DNA from: Dimorphilus gyrociliatus
Lineage: Eukaryota; Annelida; Polychaeta; Dinophilidae
NCBI GenBank assembly: GCA_904063045.1
Contig: CAJFCJ010000006.1
Coordinates: 744,001-808,000, forward strand
Reading direction: 5' to 3'
Length of the DNA: 64,000 nt
The translations under genes and the position numbers were made by a program. This document shows positions 37,125-49,635 of this stretch, in pieces; the stretch's first letter is position 1, and the number at the start of each line of letters is the position of its first letter. The notes below the pieces were generated by a model. That model did not search any database, was not told where the DNA came from, and saw nothing but the letters and a program-made list of their open reading frames with translations.

Positions 37125-38253
37125 TTAGTTTTGAACTTTATTGCGGCGTCTTATTTTAATCTTTTTTCCAGGGTAACTTTTTTCGTCAACCTCTTTTATC
37201 CTTTTTAAATGATAATAACGCCACTAAAAAAAAGATATTTCTTTAGATATGTCTTGTGAAAAAACTTCATACCTGAAGAATCTGCTGATCCTCTAAAAGT
37301 TTCACGTTTTTGGAAATTAATATCTCTTCCCTAAATGATTCATATTGAAGAAGTTCCAAAAAGAATAAGCACTGAGGATAACTGAAAAAAAGGAATTTGA
37401 CGTAATCTTGTTATATTATGAAAGAAAAAGTTACATTAGAAATTTGGCGTATTCCTGCTTTTTCCAATATTGTAAATATTTTAAATAGTTAATAAATGCT
37501 TGATCTTTGAAATAACTTCTCTGAGCTAAAACTGGAAAAATTAATACTGTTTATTAGTTACTTTCCAGTTAAGATAAAATTAACTTGCAATGTAAATAGT
37601 TGGGATTTGCAAGGCATTGAACAAATTCTAATTCGACTTGAAACCTGATATCGCCATCTCCATCAAACAAATGAACTTGTGTACCTTTTAGGAAAACTTC
37701 AAAATTTGATATACTTAGCACTTTAATTGGACAACGATAAATAAGCAAAGAAGCTAATCTAAACTTAACGAAAATCTATTTTCCAATCCTATTTTACAGT
37801 GAAATGTGAAAAAAATTATTTTGCTAGTTTCTCTTATCTTTGTTACTATAAAACAAGATAATTAAGAATAGAGCAAATGTCAAATTACTTTCTAGCATTA
37901 TATAATAAGTAGACAATGGTTTAATTAACAATAAATATGTACAAGAAATTGAATAAATGTCAATGAGTTTATATGAATATTATAAATAGCAAGCTTGATT
38001 GTTATTTAATTATAAAATAAATATTGCTATTTACGATTAGATGAAGAAATTCCTGAAATCTAGAGCAACTCTTATCACAATATTTGTTACGTAATTAGTA
38101 CTGTTTATTTGTTATTTATTTATTTATAACCTAGTATCCTTAATGAAAAAAACGTTTTTTATTACCTTGTTCAACCTTTCTTTCCTGACCGAAAAGTAAT
38201 TCTTCTAGCAAGGAGTTTTTCTTTAAACTATCCCGATCCTTCTTGGGAGGCAT
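37125..38253 (-). CDS. MED31: Mediator complex subunit MED31
   Basis: MED31 (Soh1) is a highly conserved Mediator middle-module subunit. It is split into short exons and is easily missed by open-frame searches. Exons: 37125-37223, 37273-37381, 37435-37531, 37589-37684 and probably 38166-38253. Translation gives RFQVELEFVQCLANPNYLHF, then LAQRSYFKDQAFINYLKYL, YWKKQEYAKFLIYPQCLFFL, LLQYESFREEI and a basic C-terminus; this follows the whole family core. The intron 37532-37588 starts with GC (T|GCAAGT) instead of GT; only this choice restores the invariant HFLAQR. The first exon (MPPKKDRDSLKKNSLLEELL) is inferred: its phase fits, total length is then 162 residues, but its N-terminal extension has no counterpart I know and the intron is about 480 nt, long for this genome. 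Confidence 0.88.
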
Positions 38254-38861
38254 ATCGCGCAAGTAACGGTAGATACTTTATGAGCCTATTAGGCAACACC
38301 AGTTCCATACCTATAAAGACAATTAAAAAATAAGATGGAATAAGAACCAAATAATAGATATATGTATGTGTGTGATGTATACCAAAAGTATCCTGGTAAG
38401 TACCAGAAAATATTCTCTATCAGTCTAATTTAAAAAATGGTATATACATTTTCGTAATGTCATATATACCAAATAAAAAACTTCCCTTTGTAATTTTATA
38501 CGAGCTATTTTTTGAATTTTGCATTTTCTAAATTAGATTTTTTTTACCTCTCCAAGCTTCATTAAAAACTTTATGTGATTTGAGAGAACTAGGCTCTGGA
38601 TAATTAAGGGAGAGAGACAGAGAGACAGAGATAGTAATTTCGGAAACTAAAATTTAGCCTTTCAAATTTCCACCGAGTACAGGTCAAGGCTGAAGTAACT
38701 ATAGAACTATTAAACAATTGTTTTTATTTAAAACCAAATAGAGGCTATTTTTAAACTTTATTTTTACAAATTTGTTCTGAAGAAAAAAAAACAATTTTAT
38801 TACAATAACAACATGGAACGTAGAATATATAAGAGCCTAAACAACTAAAAATAAAAACGGA

Positions 38862-38893
<32 letters not shown>

Positions 38894-39502
38894 TTATCTA
38901 GAATTTTGCTTTTTTTTGGGAATATGACTAATCTTAATTAACTGACTGATTCTTCTAAATTTTATTAGGTGTAAGTAGAATTCACACAAAGAGCTAAATT
39001 TAGAATGTTGTTTCATAACATGTCACGATTTTTTTTTCATTATTTAAGCCTCTTTGTCAGATTTCAAAAGAATTTTCTATTGATCTCCCTATAGTATAGG
39101 ACAAAAGGAGAAATTACTCTATTTATTGTTGAGATAACTGACTTCTTCTTACATTCTGGAAATGCATAGCAAATGATAAAAACATTGATGATCAATTCAT
39201 ATTTTTCTTACACCGCCAGTTATCTCATACATGCAATGAATATTCAACACCTCGATTTTAAAGTGCCTCGCAGAAATTCGGTTCTAGCCGAATATCTAAA
39301 TCTCTTTCAGCTAGTAATGACCGCCTAATAATAGAAAAATTTTCTTCTAGTTAGATACTTTGTTTTTTCACTTTGCTTTTTCACCTTTATAATCAATGAC
39401 TTACAAACTGAAATAGGTATAATGTTCAATAAAGTTACAATTTGCCTTTATCATTTCGCTGAGTTCCTTTATTTCCCAAGATAAACAAATCTGACTTTCA
39501 TC
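38254..39502. promoter_or_regulatory. Divergent promoter region MED31 / INPP4
   Basis: About 1.25 kb between divergent genes. It holds a GA/CA-rich run (38608-38635) and a TA microsatellite (38863-38888). No exon or RNA gene is seen. Confidence 0.5.
38863..38888. repeat. (TA)13 microsatellite
   Basis: Thirteen uninterrupted TA units directly upstream of the INPP4 gene region; likely polymorphic. Confidence 0.9.
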
Positions 39503-42500
39503 ATGTCTCTACGTTTCAATGATCAACACATGCAAAATTATGCAAAAACTGATTCAAACGTGGATATGGAAGGCATATTATATATAGCCGAAAAAAAATG
39601 GATTGGTAAAGGAGAAAGTAAGTGCAAGATATTAATAAACCCAAACGCCTTTTCAACACTTGTTTTTTCAGACAAAGTCAAAAGATATTTTAAATTAAAA
39701 GGAAATTTACTGTTCTACTTTAAGAATGAAAATCCTGTAAGGGCTTATAGCTTTATTGTTATTACTAAATTGAAGCTTAATCAAATAAATAGCAGTTAAC
39801 TTTGAAACAGGGCAAATCATATAACAGAGAATTTATCAATATTCTATTACTTTAATTGATGACATTTATTGCTAATAATGCGCTCAAAATTTCAGGACAG
39901 TGAACCTCTAGGTCTCTTTGTTTTGGAAAATTATTATATAGAATTAGACAATGATGAAGCTAGTGAATATTACGCATTCGTAATAAGTGAGTTTTAATTA
40001 ATAATATTGCATGTTTTTTACCGTTTACGTATTGTTTACTAGAATTTTCATACGGAAGCATGCTTGAAACTGTTAAGCTATTTACTAGAATTTCAAAAGA
40101 GAGAGATGAATGGATGAATCGCCTATTGCAAGCCGGTTGTGAATACTTATCACTCCAGATTGAGGACGCTGAGAGTCGTCTGGAACAGTTCAACCCAAGT
40201 ACATTTTTTATCAATTATTATTGAAATAAGCTTATTTAGTCAAAATTTTAACAGATATGGAAAGTTCACTACCGGGTTCAAAAATTTATAATCTCAGAGT
40301 AAAATGTGAAAATTTACCTCACAAGTTTTCCGAGTTCCCGTCCACTTACCTCACTATAATGGCTTTAGACGGATGCTGGAAATTTGTAGGCAGAACTGAA
40401 ACCGTTGAAAAAAGCATTAGTCCTGTTTACAGGAAACCAATAGCCATTCCAGAAATCCCCTTTGAAAATATGTTGAAATTCACTATTTATTCAGTTCGCG
40501 AAGAATTTCAAGAAGTTAAAGTCGAAATTAGTTTTGCTCTTTTATCTCTAGATGAAATCGATAAAGATTTTAGAGAATTCTCAATGGATTGCTCGTAAGC
40601 ATTTTCTAAATTAAGTTTCGAATACCGAATGAAAAATAAAAGCTATTACAGGCTGATAGATACCGCTTCTTTCTAATCAGAAAACAGATAAGCGTACTGT
40701 ATCTATAATTTTTAAATTTTAACTATAAAAAGTAATCCTAAATCTTCTTATATTTTTACATTTTAATCTTATTAATATTTTAGTCTTCATATTTTTTGCA
40801 TCTCTTTTTTATATCTGAAATTAATTTATAAAGATCATAATTTTCCACAAGCTAACATCATTATTTCAATTACTATTAAAAACAATTTTACAGAACTGAC
40901 TTTCATTGGGAGGATAATAAAACTAAACTATTCGTTGCCATGTCGAAAATAGGAGAAAATAATGAAGGAAAGGTTCTTATTTTTAATTAAAATTCAATAT
41001 TAAAAATAAATTATATATAGAGTTGTTTTATTTAAACCATTAATTATAGGTTGAAGCCAGCTGTGATTATTCGAATTTCCAGGTGAAATAAACAGAATGC
41101 AGTAGTTTTTAATCGCTCTCCACAATATTCTTAAAGTTTTTAGCTGCATGTCTTAAAATACATATCATTCTCTTTCAAAATTACGTGCACGTTTTCTATC
41201 AAGTTTTTTGCTTTAAACTTAGTCAGTCGAATTTTCAGATATCAAATGAAGTTATCTATGCTAACCCAATTTGCGAAACATTTGACTTTGAATCAGTTAC
41301 TGCAACTGACTTTATGTATGAAAGTCGATTAACGTTCAATCTACCGGCTCTATATTTGTAAGTAACAAAATGTGGCTGATTGATATGTGCATGCCATATG
41401 TAGAAAAATAAAATTTTAAACCAATAAGCTGACCGAGAAGCCTTCTGCTTGCATAATATATTATTTTGTCTCCTATAAAATACCTCTTTAAGAGATACAT
41501 ATTGTATGGTTATTCTTTAGAAAAAGGTTAATAAGCAAAGAAAACGGATGTCTAGAATATTTGAAACGTATAGATAAGGTGGTTTCGTTTGTATTAGACT
41601 GTATAATGTCATCAGTCTCCTGTTATGAACAGGAAGTTACCAAATACGAAAAAGGTAAAGACTTTTAATTGAGCGATTTTTTTCATCAAATAAACCAGAC
41701 GCGTTTGTCTCTGTTTAGAAAAGTCATTTTTTAAAAAAAGTACTGCCAAAGCCGATTCAAATAAAGCATTTGCTCCAGTCAATTTACACCTGGAACGTTT
41801 GATGGTCAGGGAAAATAATCATACCGAATTTTATGATATTTGGACCACTGGTGCCTTCACAGCATATTCAATTGGTTATGAAAATGGAGGATTACTGAGA
41901 TTGATAGAAAATTTCAAAAAAACTTCAGAGGGACAGGAACTTTTTAAAGTAAGGATTTCTTGTTTCTACAATTCATTTAATGAAAAATCACTGCTCTCTT
42001 GTAACAGATTCATAAGAGATATTTGCTTTCAAAGAAACCTATAAATTCCCAAATATCCACAACCAATTCAAACGATGCATTTACCCCTAGTGTGTATGAA
42101 CTCTTAACAAATACCGTTGAACAATTAAATAGAATAAGAAGACGTCGCGATATTGTATTCAGCCAGGCACTTACCGCAGCTGTATCGGCAATTTATTCTT
42201 GTCTTGTGCTGAATCCTAATCGTAAGGAAATTATCAAAGAAACCGGATTCATATTATACTTTGAAAGTTTTCTGACCTGCTTTGGAGAAGAGAAGAGCAT
42301 GTTAGAGGACTTTATTCCCGCTCTAGAAGATTTAGAAAGATGTCATATTGTAATTGAGAAAGGTCAAAAGATTCACTACGATATAGAAATTAATGACGAT
42401 TTTGGCGGAAATTTATTAATTTTAAATAGTTTAGGAAGGTTTAGTATTGTAAAATGATTGGTCAAAACTAAGTAATGCTTGTGTTTATTGATTTATTCAT

Positions 42501-43150
42501 AGGGTCGGTGTTGTTATAAGATTCTATTTGGCGGGAGACTTATGGGAAAATTGGAAAGAATTAAGCGATAAACTCATTCCTTTGACTGTAATTTTCTTTA
42601 CACTTGGTATAAACGAGAAAGCTAAAATGTAACTCCGTATATATTATTTGAAAATATTTATAATATAGTAATTTTTTGCAGTGCAACTAACACGCAACTG
42701 CAAAGAGACTGCAATGAAATTACCAGGAAGAAATTAGACACATTTTACAACACATATAAGGGAATTTTTCCCGAAAAGCTATATGATCTTTTACGACATT
42801 TGCATTATTGTATGGTTAGTGAAGATGAGTCGAAATTGATTAAAATGTTCTATTATGGCAGCCAAATTACACGATTATTGAAAGGTTTACACTTTGTATC
42901 GTGCAAAAGTGGTAAGGATAGAACATCAATGAGAGTAACGCTGATACAGGCAGAAATTTTAAAGGAGATACATTCCGTTAGCGATGATTTTCAATCTATA
43001 TTGAATTGTTTAAGAGAACGAGGATGCCGGAGGAACAATACCGAAAAAAATACTGGAGTAGCTAAATATGCTTTTAATCTGATTCAGGTTCATTTTCTAC
43101 CTGATCTCTATCAGCCTCCAAGAGGAACTTATAAGAGTCTTGAAACGTGA
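39503..43150 (+). CDS. INPP4: INPP4-type inositol polyphosphate 4-phosphatase with PH-like domain
   Basis: Removes the 4-phosphate of PtdIns(3,4)P2, damping PI3K signalling on endosomes. Twelve exons (39503-39736, 39896-39986, 40043-40198, 40255-40594, 40894-40972, 41050-41082, 41239-41357, 41521-41654, 41719-41948, 42008-42438, 42503-42628, 42682-43150) join in frame to 813 residues. Residues 20-150 look like a PH domain (MEGILYIAEKKW...KVKRYFKLKGNLLFYF...ISKERDEWMNRLLQA). A C2 domain follows (LRVKCENLPHKFSEFPSTYL). The phosphatase region has RRDIVFSQALTAAV and the CX5R loop CKSGKDRTS, and ends GCRRNNTEKNTGVAKYAF...PPRGTYKSLET as in vertebrates. The loop has Gly where human proteins have Ala. 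Somewhat shorter than human INPP4A/B. Confidence 0.92.
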
Positions 43151-43903
43151 AAAGCCTAATTTTACCAAATATTAATGATACAACATCAAAATTTAAATTA
43201 TTTAGCCTGTTTTCTAAGTTATAGTCATTATCAGGATTATTGGTTCGACACTGTCTGAAGGAACTTGTGCTCAAAATAGTTGACATCAAACCATGTATAA
43301 CGCTTATAAGTGGTTGAATACAATTTCATTACAAACAAGTAAATCTATGTATCATTAATGATCTGTTCGATTGATTCGTATAAACATTGCTATAATATAA
43401 TGGCATATAAGGTATTGTTAAATAAATAAATATCTTACTTTCGATATTAGTCACTGCACTTTTTGAGAAAGCTTACGATCAATTTTTAATTAGTCACGTC
43501 GAAAAATTTTTATGAAAAATCACTTTTAAACTACTTATTTGTCAACAGAAGCTATCAATTATCTTATATTTTAATAAACAAATGGTTAATAGATCAGGCT
43601 AAGGTGATTATAAAACTAAAATACATGGTAAAACTAGTTTACTTAAACAGGTAGTTTTAAAACCACAAAGTTGGGGGTTTTTCCAATTTTGTACTTTTAT
43701 TTTCATTTTGCATTCAACGTATTTCTTTGTTCACACACTAGCTTGAACAGCGCTGTGCATTGGAAACTCTCTGAAAAACTATCTAAATCGAGCTACAACG
43801 GAATATTTTATTTAAAATATCAACTTTTTATTCTGATTGCTAGATTGTGAAGGTTTAATTAACGTGTATCATTACTGATAGCTGCTATTTGTGTAATTGC
43901 AGT
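43151..43903. other. Intergenic, INPP4 to unknown gene
   Basis: About 750 bases of AT-rich DNA between two genes on the same strand. No extra gene or repeat is visible; the 3' part should contain the promoter of the downstream gene. Confidence 0.5.
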
Positions 43904-45080
43904 ATGAACGCAGAGTTTTTCACCTTACAAGTAAATAAATTCGTTCAAAAAGGCCATTACTGATGGGCTTTCCTTTTCTAGATAGAGGAGCAAAATCTGG
44001 ACACTGAAATGATTTGTTCTGACATCCAACAATGGGAAACTGAAGGAAATATTTCGGATGCAGAGATTCTTCGCTCTAAAATACTGTCATTTGTGGAAAC
44101 TGAAGAGAGTGCGAGAGAAAGTTCTAAAGAGATTCTAGTTAAAGAGTACAGGAAGATAATTCCACCGATGCTAATTTATTGCTTCTTCGAAGATAAGTCA
44201 AAAAATAAAAAAGGTAAACATATCATTATAAAATATTTGACATATCGTCACATTTTCATCTTATTTTATTGCAAAATTTTAAAGCAAGAGGACTGTGGAC
44301 ACAAAGACCACAAGGGTGGCCATCGAACGTTCCGTTTGATGATCCCAACAACGGACATGAAAAGAACGAATCAAAGAAAGCAGAAAAGCCGAAAAAAGAC
44401 ACACTTATACAAATGTACAACTTCCTTAAACAGAAGTTTAAGGTTGTCTTTTATTTGTTCTAGATATATATTTACTGTTTTCTCTCTTAGGATAAAGAAA
44501 GCGGGCAATATCAAGATAATGTAACTTTTCAGGAACAAACTTATCAAGAACAAACTTATCAATTGGTTTCCCAAAAGGAAGTAAGTAAAATGTAGACTTT
44601 ATTGGAATATCCAATAAGTTAACATAAAAATATTTTAGATAAACCCAGTAAATATTTTATGGGATAGTTCAGAGAGATTAGATAAAAAATTAACTACCAT
44701 CAAAGGTAAACTTTGTTCCTCAAAGTTTCAATCATTTTTGAGATATAAAATTTATTTTTGTAGACACTATGTCGGACACTGTTTATGAGACCTTAGAAAA
44801 GTGTATAAAACTGTTTGCATTTTGCCATAAGCATATGAATAAAGCCTCTGTGATGAAGTTAGCTAGTGACTTGGAGTATGAAATCGATTGTTACTACCAC
44901 AGTAAACAAGACTCTGAAATAAACATTGAGCGATGGAGCAATATAACGAACAATGTATTAGTAGAAAGTTCATTCGCTCAGCAACAGAATTCTCCAGATT
45001 CTTCTTATCAAAGTAAAATATACTCTAAATATTCTAACACAAAATTAAACAATATAAACAATCTTAGACGGTGTGCATGA
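43904..45080 (+). CDS. Unknown six-exon gene, 296 residues
   Basis: Exons 43904-43930, 43982-44213, 44285-44442, 44491-44580, 44639-44705 and 44764-45080 all join in matching phase, with standard GT-AG borders, to a 296-residue protein. That internal consistency is the main evidence that it is real. The N-terminal third is an acidic helical region; the third exon holds a conserved-looking core ARGLWTQRPQGWPSNVPF followed by DDPNNG and a Lys-rich linker; the fourth has a tandem QEQTY repeat; the C-terminal region is helical, then Ser/Asn-rich. There is no signal peptide or membrane segment, so a soluble, perhaps nuclear protein is likely. I cannot assign a family. Confidence 0.6.
44530..44559 (+). 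repeat. Tandem 15-bp coding repeat
   Basis: Two near-identical copies of a CAAGAACAAACTTAT unit encode QEQTY twice inside the fourth exon of the unknown gene. Confidence 0.7.
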
Positions 45081-45862
45081 AACTCTTCCCCCTCAGCAAT
45101 TGGTAAATTATCAAGAAATTCCAAATCATGCTTCATATTTCTAGTTAAATTGTAAGTATTTATAATTTAAATGATATTATAAAAATACACATTTTTATCA
45201 ACAGGAGATTTTTCCCTTGCCCATTCAGACCAACTTCAAATTTTTGCTTAATTTTGGAGAGTGAGAAAACTAATTAAAGCAAAATTTTCAATTTACCATT
45301 TTACTTGAATATTTTGACATATCAATTATGTAAACATTATATTGAATACACAACGAAAGATCCTAGCAACAGAGGTGATTACGTAATCAATTTGATTTTC
45401 TATTAAACCTAAAAAAATTATTAAAACATATTTCTTCAAATTCTTTTTTAAATTGTCACTGTAGAGGTAATTTGCGTCTACTTTATTACTGAACAAGCAT
45501 AAATAGCACGTCTAATAAAGATAGTTTTTAGCAATATACAATATACTTTATTAGATAGTCATTAGCTTTTATATTTGTTTATAAACTGAAAAAATGAAAA
45601 TATAATGATTTTCTTTTTCCTCAATTTTATTTCAAAAATGATAAACTTTTGCGATTTGTGTGAAAAGTAAATCACACAAGTATGAAAAAAAATAATATGG
45701 CTAAATTAATCAATTAAGATATCTTTTCTAGAAATTGATTTATTAAATAGATTACTCATCAAGATTAATAGGTGTGGAATGATTGAAATTTTTTTAAATT
45801 AAGAAAATTAAATACCACAGCCAAATGGCAATTGCATGCTCGAATGTCGACAGCTATGACGT
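45081..45862. other. Intergenic, convergent 3' ends
   Basis: About 780 bases of AT-rich DNA between the unknown gene and sortilin. No further coding exon, RNA or repeat is visible. Confidence 0.5.
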
Positions 45863-48800
45863 CTATTCCAGCATTTCTACATCTGAATCATCATGGAAAG
45901 GTTTTATTGCCGATGAATCATTAATTTTAGCCGTATCCGTCGAGTTATGAGTAGTATTTTCGAATTTATTCAGCTCCTACAATTCGAGTAAAACAAATTC
46001 ATATTAAATATTTTCAATTATGTATCGAACACACTTACATCTTCATTATCCGACCAAATTGAAACTCTTTTACTCTCCTCTGTCAAAATGGAGTATTGTA
46101 CACCGGTGTCTGCTTTCTTCGTATAATATCTCCTCCATAAGAAAATCAGAATAGCACACACCAAAAACAAAACAAAAATAACACAGAAAGCAATTTTTCC
46201 AGCAGATACAGATTTATGTTTAGAATAGATCATACGATTTTCCTTCCTACAAACTTTTGTCATATCGATCTCTCGCGATATTGGCCTAAACCCACCCTTA
46301 CATTTATCACCTGGAATTAAGCGGTACCCCTCGCTGACGATTTTTTCTAAATGCCCCCTTTCGCAAATGAAGAGATCTTCGCCTTTGAAGTCCGGAGATA
46401 TTTTACATTCATCGATTCCATTTCTCACGTAACCGTAGTCACTAAATTAAAATAATTTTGAATAGTAAATCTATGTGGTAAACTTTTGAAATATACCATT
46501 CATAATCTGACTTGTCACACTTGCAAACACTAGAGTCTTTAACTTCAACTGAATAATCATAACCATTTCTACAAATGCTATCTTTCTTCAATTTTTTTAA
46601 TACTTTTTTTAATCCTAGATAACAGCCGTTTAGCTTGTTTCCTTTGTGTGGATGAAACTCTTCATAATCCGTCTGTTTGCCTAATTTAGAAAAATAAGAT
46701 AAACAGTTAACTGAACTACAGCCTTAAAAAAAACTCACATTGTTCCTTTATAACTGCCTCAAAGTCAACAACAATAATATTCCATTCATGCGTATCTTCA
46801 GTATAGCCCCAAATGCTCACAGTCATAACCCTAATTTATTAAAGTTAATTTATTGCTATTTTGTGACTGAAAAAAGACATACTTATTCCCAGGTTCAGTT
46901 AAAAGGCCAGTAACAATTATCTCTTTGGTTGTGAATTTATAATCTATCCAACAATTACCTTCGTCCGTGGAAAATTTTAAAGTCTAGCATCATGCAAGAA
47001 AAACAGTATCAGGTTTCGTTCATTTAGATTTAATTTAAAAGGAAGTAACCTTGCTGACCCCATCTTTGGGAATAGCTACTAACAGTCCCCCATGATCACC
47101 TATTTGCACTATATGAGGTCCTTTTAGAGCCTGTTTGAAATGTTTCAACAATCGTTTTATTTCAGAATAAACGTTTGACTACTTACCAAAAAAAAAGAAT
47201 ATCCTCCATCATTAGAAATATATACGTCAGTATCTCTCCTTTGCAGGGAATCACCAACATGCCCATGGACAATAATTAGTCCTGGAGCATTTGCTACGCT
47301 AACAGGTCTGGAGCCTTTAACTCCTTGAGATGCACTATATGAATTATAGATTTGTAGAGAACAAACTTCCATTGAGCATTCTGCATTTTTTGGTACAGGA
47401 ACGCTTTTCCATTCCGCTCCTCGATCATAACTGATCAATGTAATGATAGTTGTACTTTCCAAAATCTTCGAAGTTATGTAGACACCATCCATTGATAATA
47501 CTTTATAAAAGTCTGTTAGATCGCCAGTGCGTGTGTTGGGGTATAAATGACGAAGAAGAGATTCGGAGTACACGAGACCCCGGGCGCCTGATGTGTAGAG
47601 TGTCCCGTGTCCTGTATCTCCTGGATTGTCGACATGAAGAAAAATTAAATCCTCACTCATATCCAAAACGGAGAAGAACTGAAAAACTTAAACTTAAAAG
47701 AGCTTTCATTAATTGGGCTTTGATAATTTTACTCTATCGCTGGTCAGGTGTGGAACTTGAGCTTCAATCCAGGTCTTAGCTTCGTCAATTGATACCATAA
47801 GCATGCGAACCTTTTATTGAATTTCATTGTTAAATTTCAAATGATGCATAAAAACTAAAATACCTCTTTCTTTGGAAGTTGGACAGATGCATACAAAAAT
47901 TTTTGTTTATTTCCAAAACTATGTACATTGTCCAAGACCACTTGAGTTTTGTTGTTTCTGACATTAATTTTTAACAATTTATGAAGTGGATTATCTGCAT
48001 TATTGAGCAAATTGGAAAAGTAATTTAAAAATTTATTACTAACGGAAATCATCTTTGACAGTTGCATAAATTATATCTTCATCAATATCACTCCAGGAGA
48101 ATTCTACCACATAATATCTCAATAATCTCCAGCTAAATGCTCCATCTTTACTGATATATAAAGGCTAAAAATTTTATCTTTAAACAACGATTTACGTCTA
48201 ATATATACAAAAAAGCTTACTCTGTCAATTCGGCGGTCATTTAACGTAAGAATTAATTGTTGTTTTATGGGATGAAAAACAAACACACTCGATATATCGA
48301 AATCAGCTACAGTTTTTTTCCAAGTTTTTCCACTATCATGACTTATGTAGATTATGCTTTTATATTCTATACTCTCAATAATATACAGCTGTTGAAGAAT
48401 ACTTTATCAAAAAACATTCAGTTAAATGGACTAATTATGTAATAACCTTTGTTGTATCTAGTGCATGCTTTTGCAGACCATTACCAGGTCGTATTAAGAG
48501 TTCTGCTTTATCTTTGGCAACAGCCTTATTAATTTTTGTGAAGCTTCTTCCATGATCAATACTGTAGATTTTTTTAAATAATCAGATGGGCCACATGTAA
48601 AAAAGACTTACAACCTTCTGTATACAGTCGATGGTTTTAAATAGTTGATTGAATTTGTTGTAACCGCTATTAGAACCTGTAATCGATACAATTTTACTTG
48701 TTCTTATTATTTTTAATTTATCTGGAGGGATACAATATTTATCAACTTAAAACAATGAAAGACAAACAACATTCAAGATATTTACCCTTTAATCATATAT

Positions 48801-49336
48801 TAAATGAAAGTAAACATGATATTATATTTCAATATTTATAAATGTTAATAAAAAATACTTGCCCCTGTGTTTTGTCCAGACCATGTCAACCAAAGTTTAC
48901 TTTGATTGTTTTTAGGTTCTAACAGTTTCTGAAAATTAAAGTTAAAAGGTAAGCAATTGAAGTAGTAATTCATAAAAAAAAAGAAAAAAAAACATACCTC
49001 TGTGAGAAATTTCTCTTTAATACCGTTTGCTTGAAGTCTACCCTCTATTTCTACTTTTCTACTTGAACATATACTATCAGAGTTATCATTGAGACTTCTT
49101 CGCCATCTCTTTCTTTTAAATGCCTCTCCGGTGATATCTTTTACACCTTTGAGATGGTGAATCCCTTCCAAACTCCCTTTAAAAGATAGCTGAGATTGTA
49201 TGTTTGATTGTTCATTGGCCATAAATACTACATCCCTTTCTGCTCGTAATCTAATATTTTTCGAACAGAGAGATTGTCGGACAATAGAAATCACAGTTAA
49301 ACAGAAAAGTACAAAATTTATCTTATACGACGCCAT
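45863..49336 (-). CDS. SORT1: Sortilin, VPS10-domain sorting receptor
   Basis: Type I membrane receptor that sorts proteins between Golgi, endosomes and the surface. The start at 49336 gives a signal peptide ([18 protein letters not shown]), then a propeptide ending at a furin site KRWRRS, as in human sortilin. The VPS10 beta-propeller has Asp-box repeats such as SNDGGYSF and SYDRGAEW and the block [22 protein letters not shown]-like region near 47640. The 10CC module precedes a single membrane helix ([20 protein letters not shown]). The last two exons (46039 upward and 45863-45976) encode a cytosolic tail with YSIL, an AP-2/retromer-type motif, and the end [10 protein letters not shown], an acidic-cluster dileucine motif like the human DDSDEDLLE. 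About twelve or more short exons. Identity is firm; some internal exon edges were not traced. Confidence 0.92.
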
Positions 49337-49635
49337 TCTCTATTGTTCGTATTGTTGGTCATGTGATTAAAGCTGTTGGTGTTTCCGCAATGAAAATTAC
49401 GATATTGAATGGTTTACGGACGATTATTAATAATAACCTTTTGAGAAACTTCAAAAACAAAACAATATCCTCCCAATTATACGTCAATTTCTACAGCTGC
49501 CTTATTTCGTCCCCGTTAATGGCTGAGTTTGATATTAAACTCAAGCTGTTTATTAGTCAACTTTCAAACAAGCAGCGCGAAATTCAAATCAACGTACTCT
49601 AAATGCTTACATGTGAGGTCACTAAGTCGTTCACA
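49337..49635. promoter_or_regulatory. Short bidirectional promoter SORT1 / MEST
   Basis: Only about 300 bases separate two divergent start codons, so both promoters and 5' UTRs must fit here. No TATA box is evident. Confidence 0.5.

Noticed and set aside
43241-43255. GGTTCGACACTG, a T-loop-like string suggesting a tRNA
   Set aside because: No acceptor stem, D arm or anticodon arm could be built around it.
45072-45095. Extra intron at the end of the unknown six-exon gene (CG|GTGTGC to CCCCCTCAG)
   Set aside because: It would be only about 24 nt, well below the 50-nt minimum seen elsewhere; the frame simply ends at 45080.
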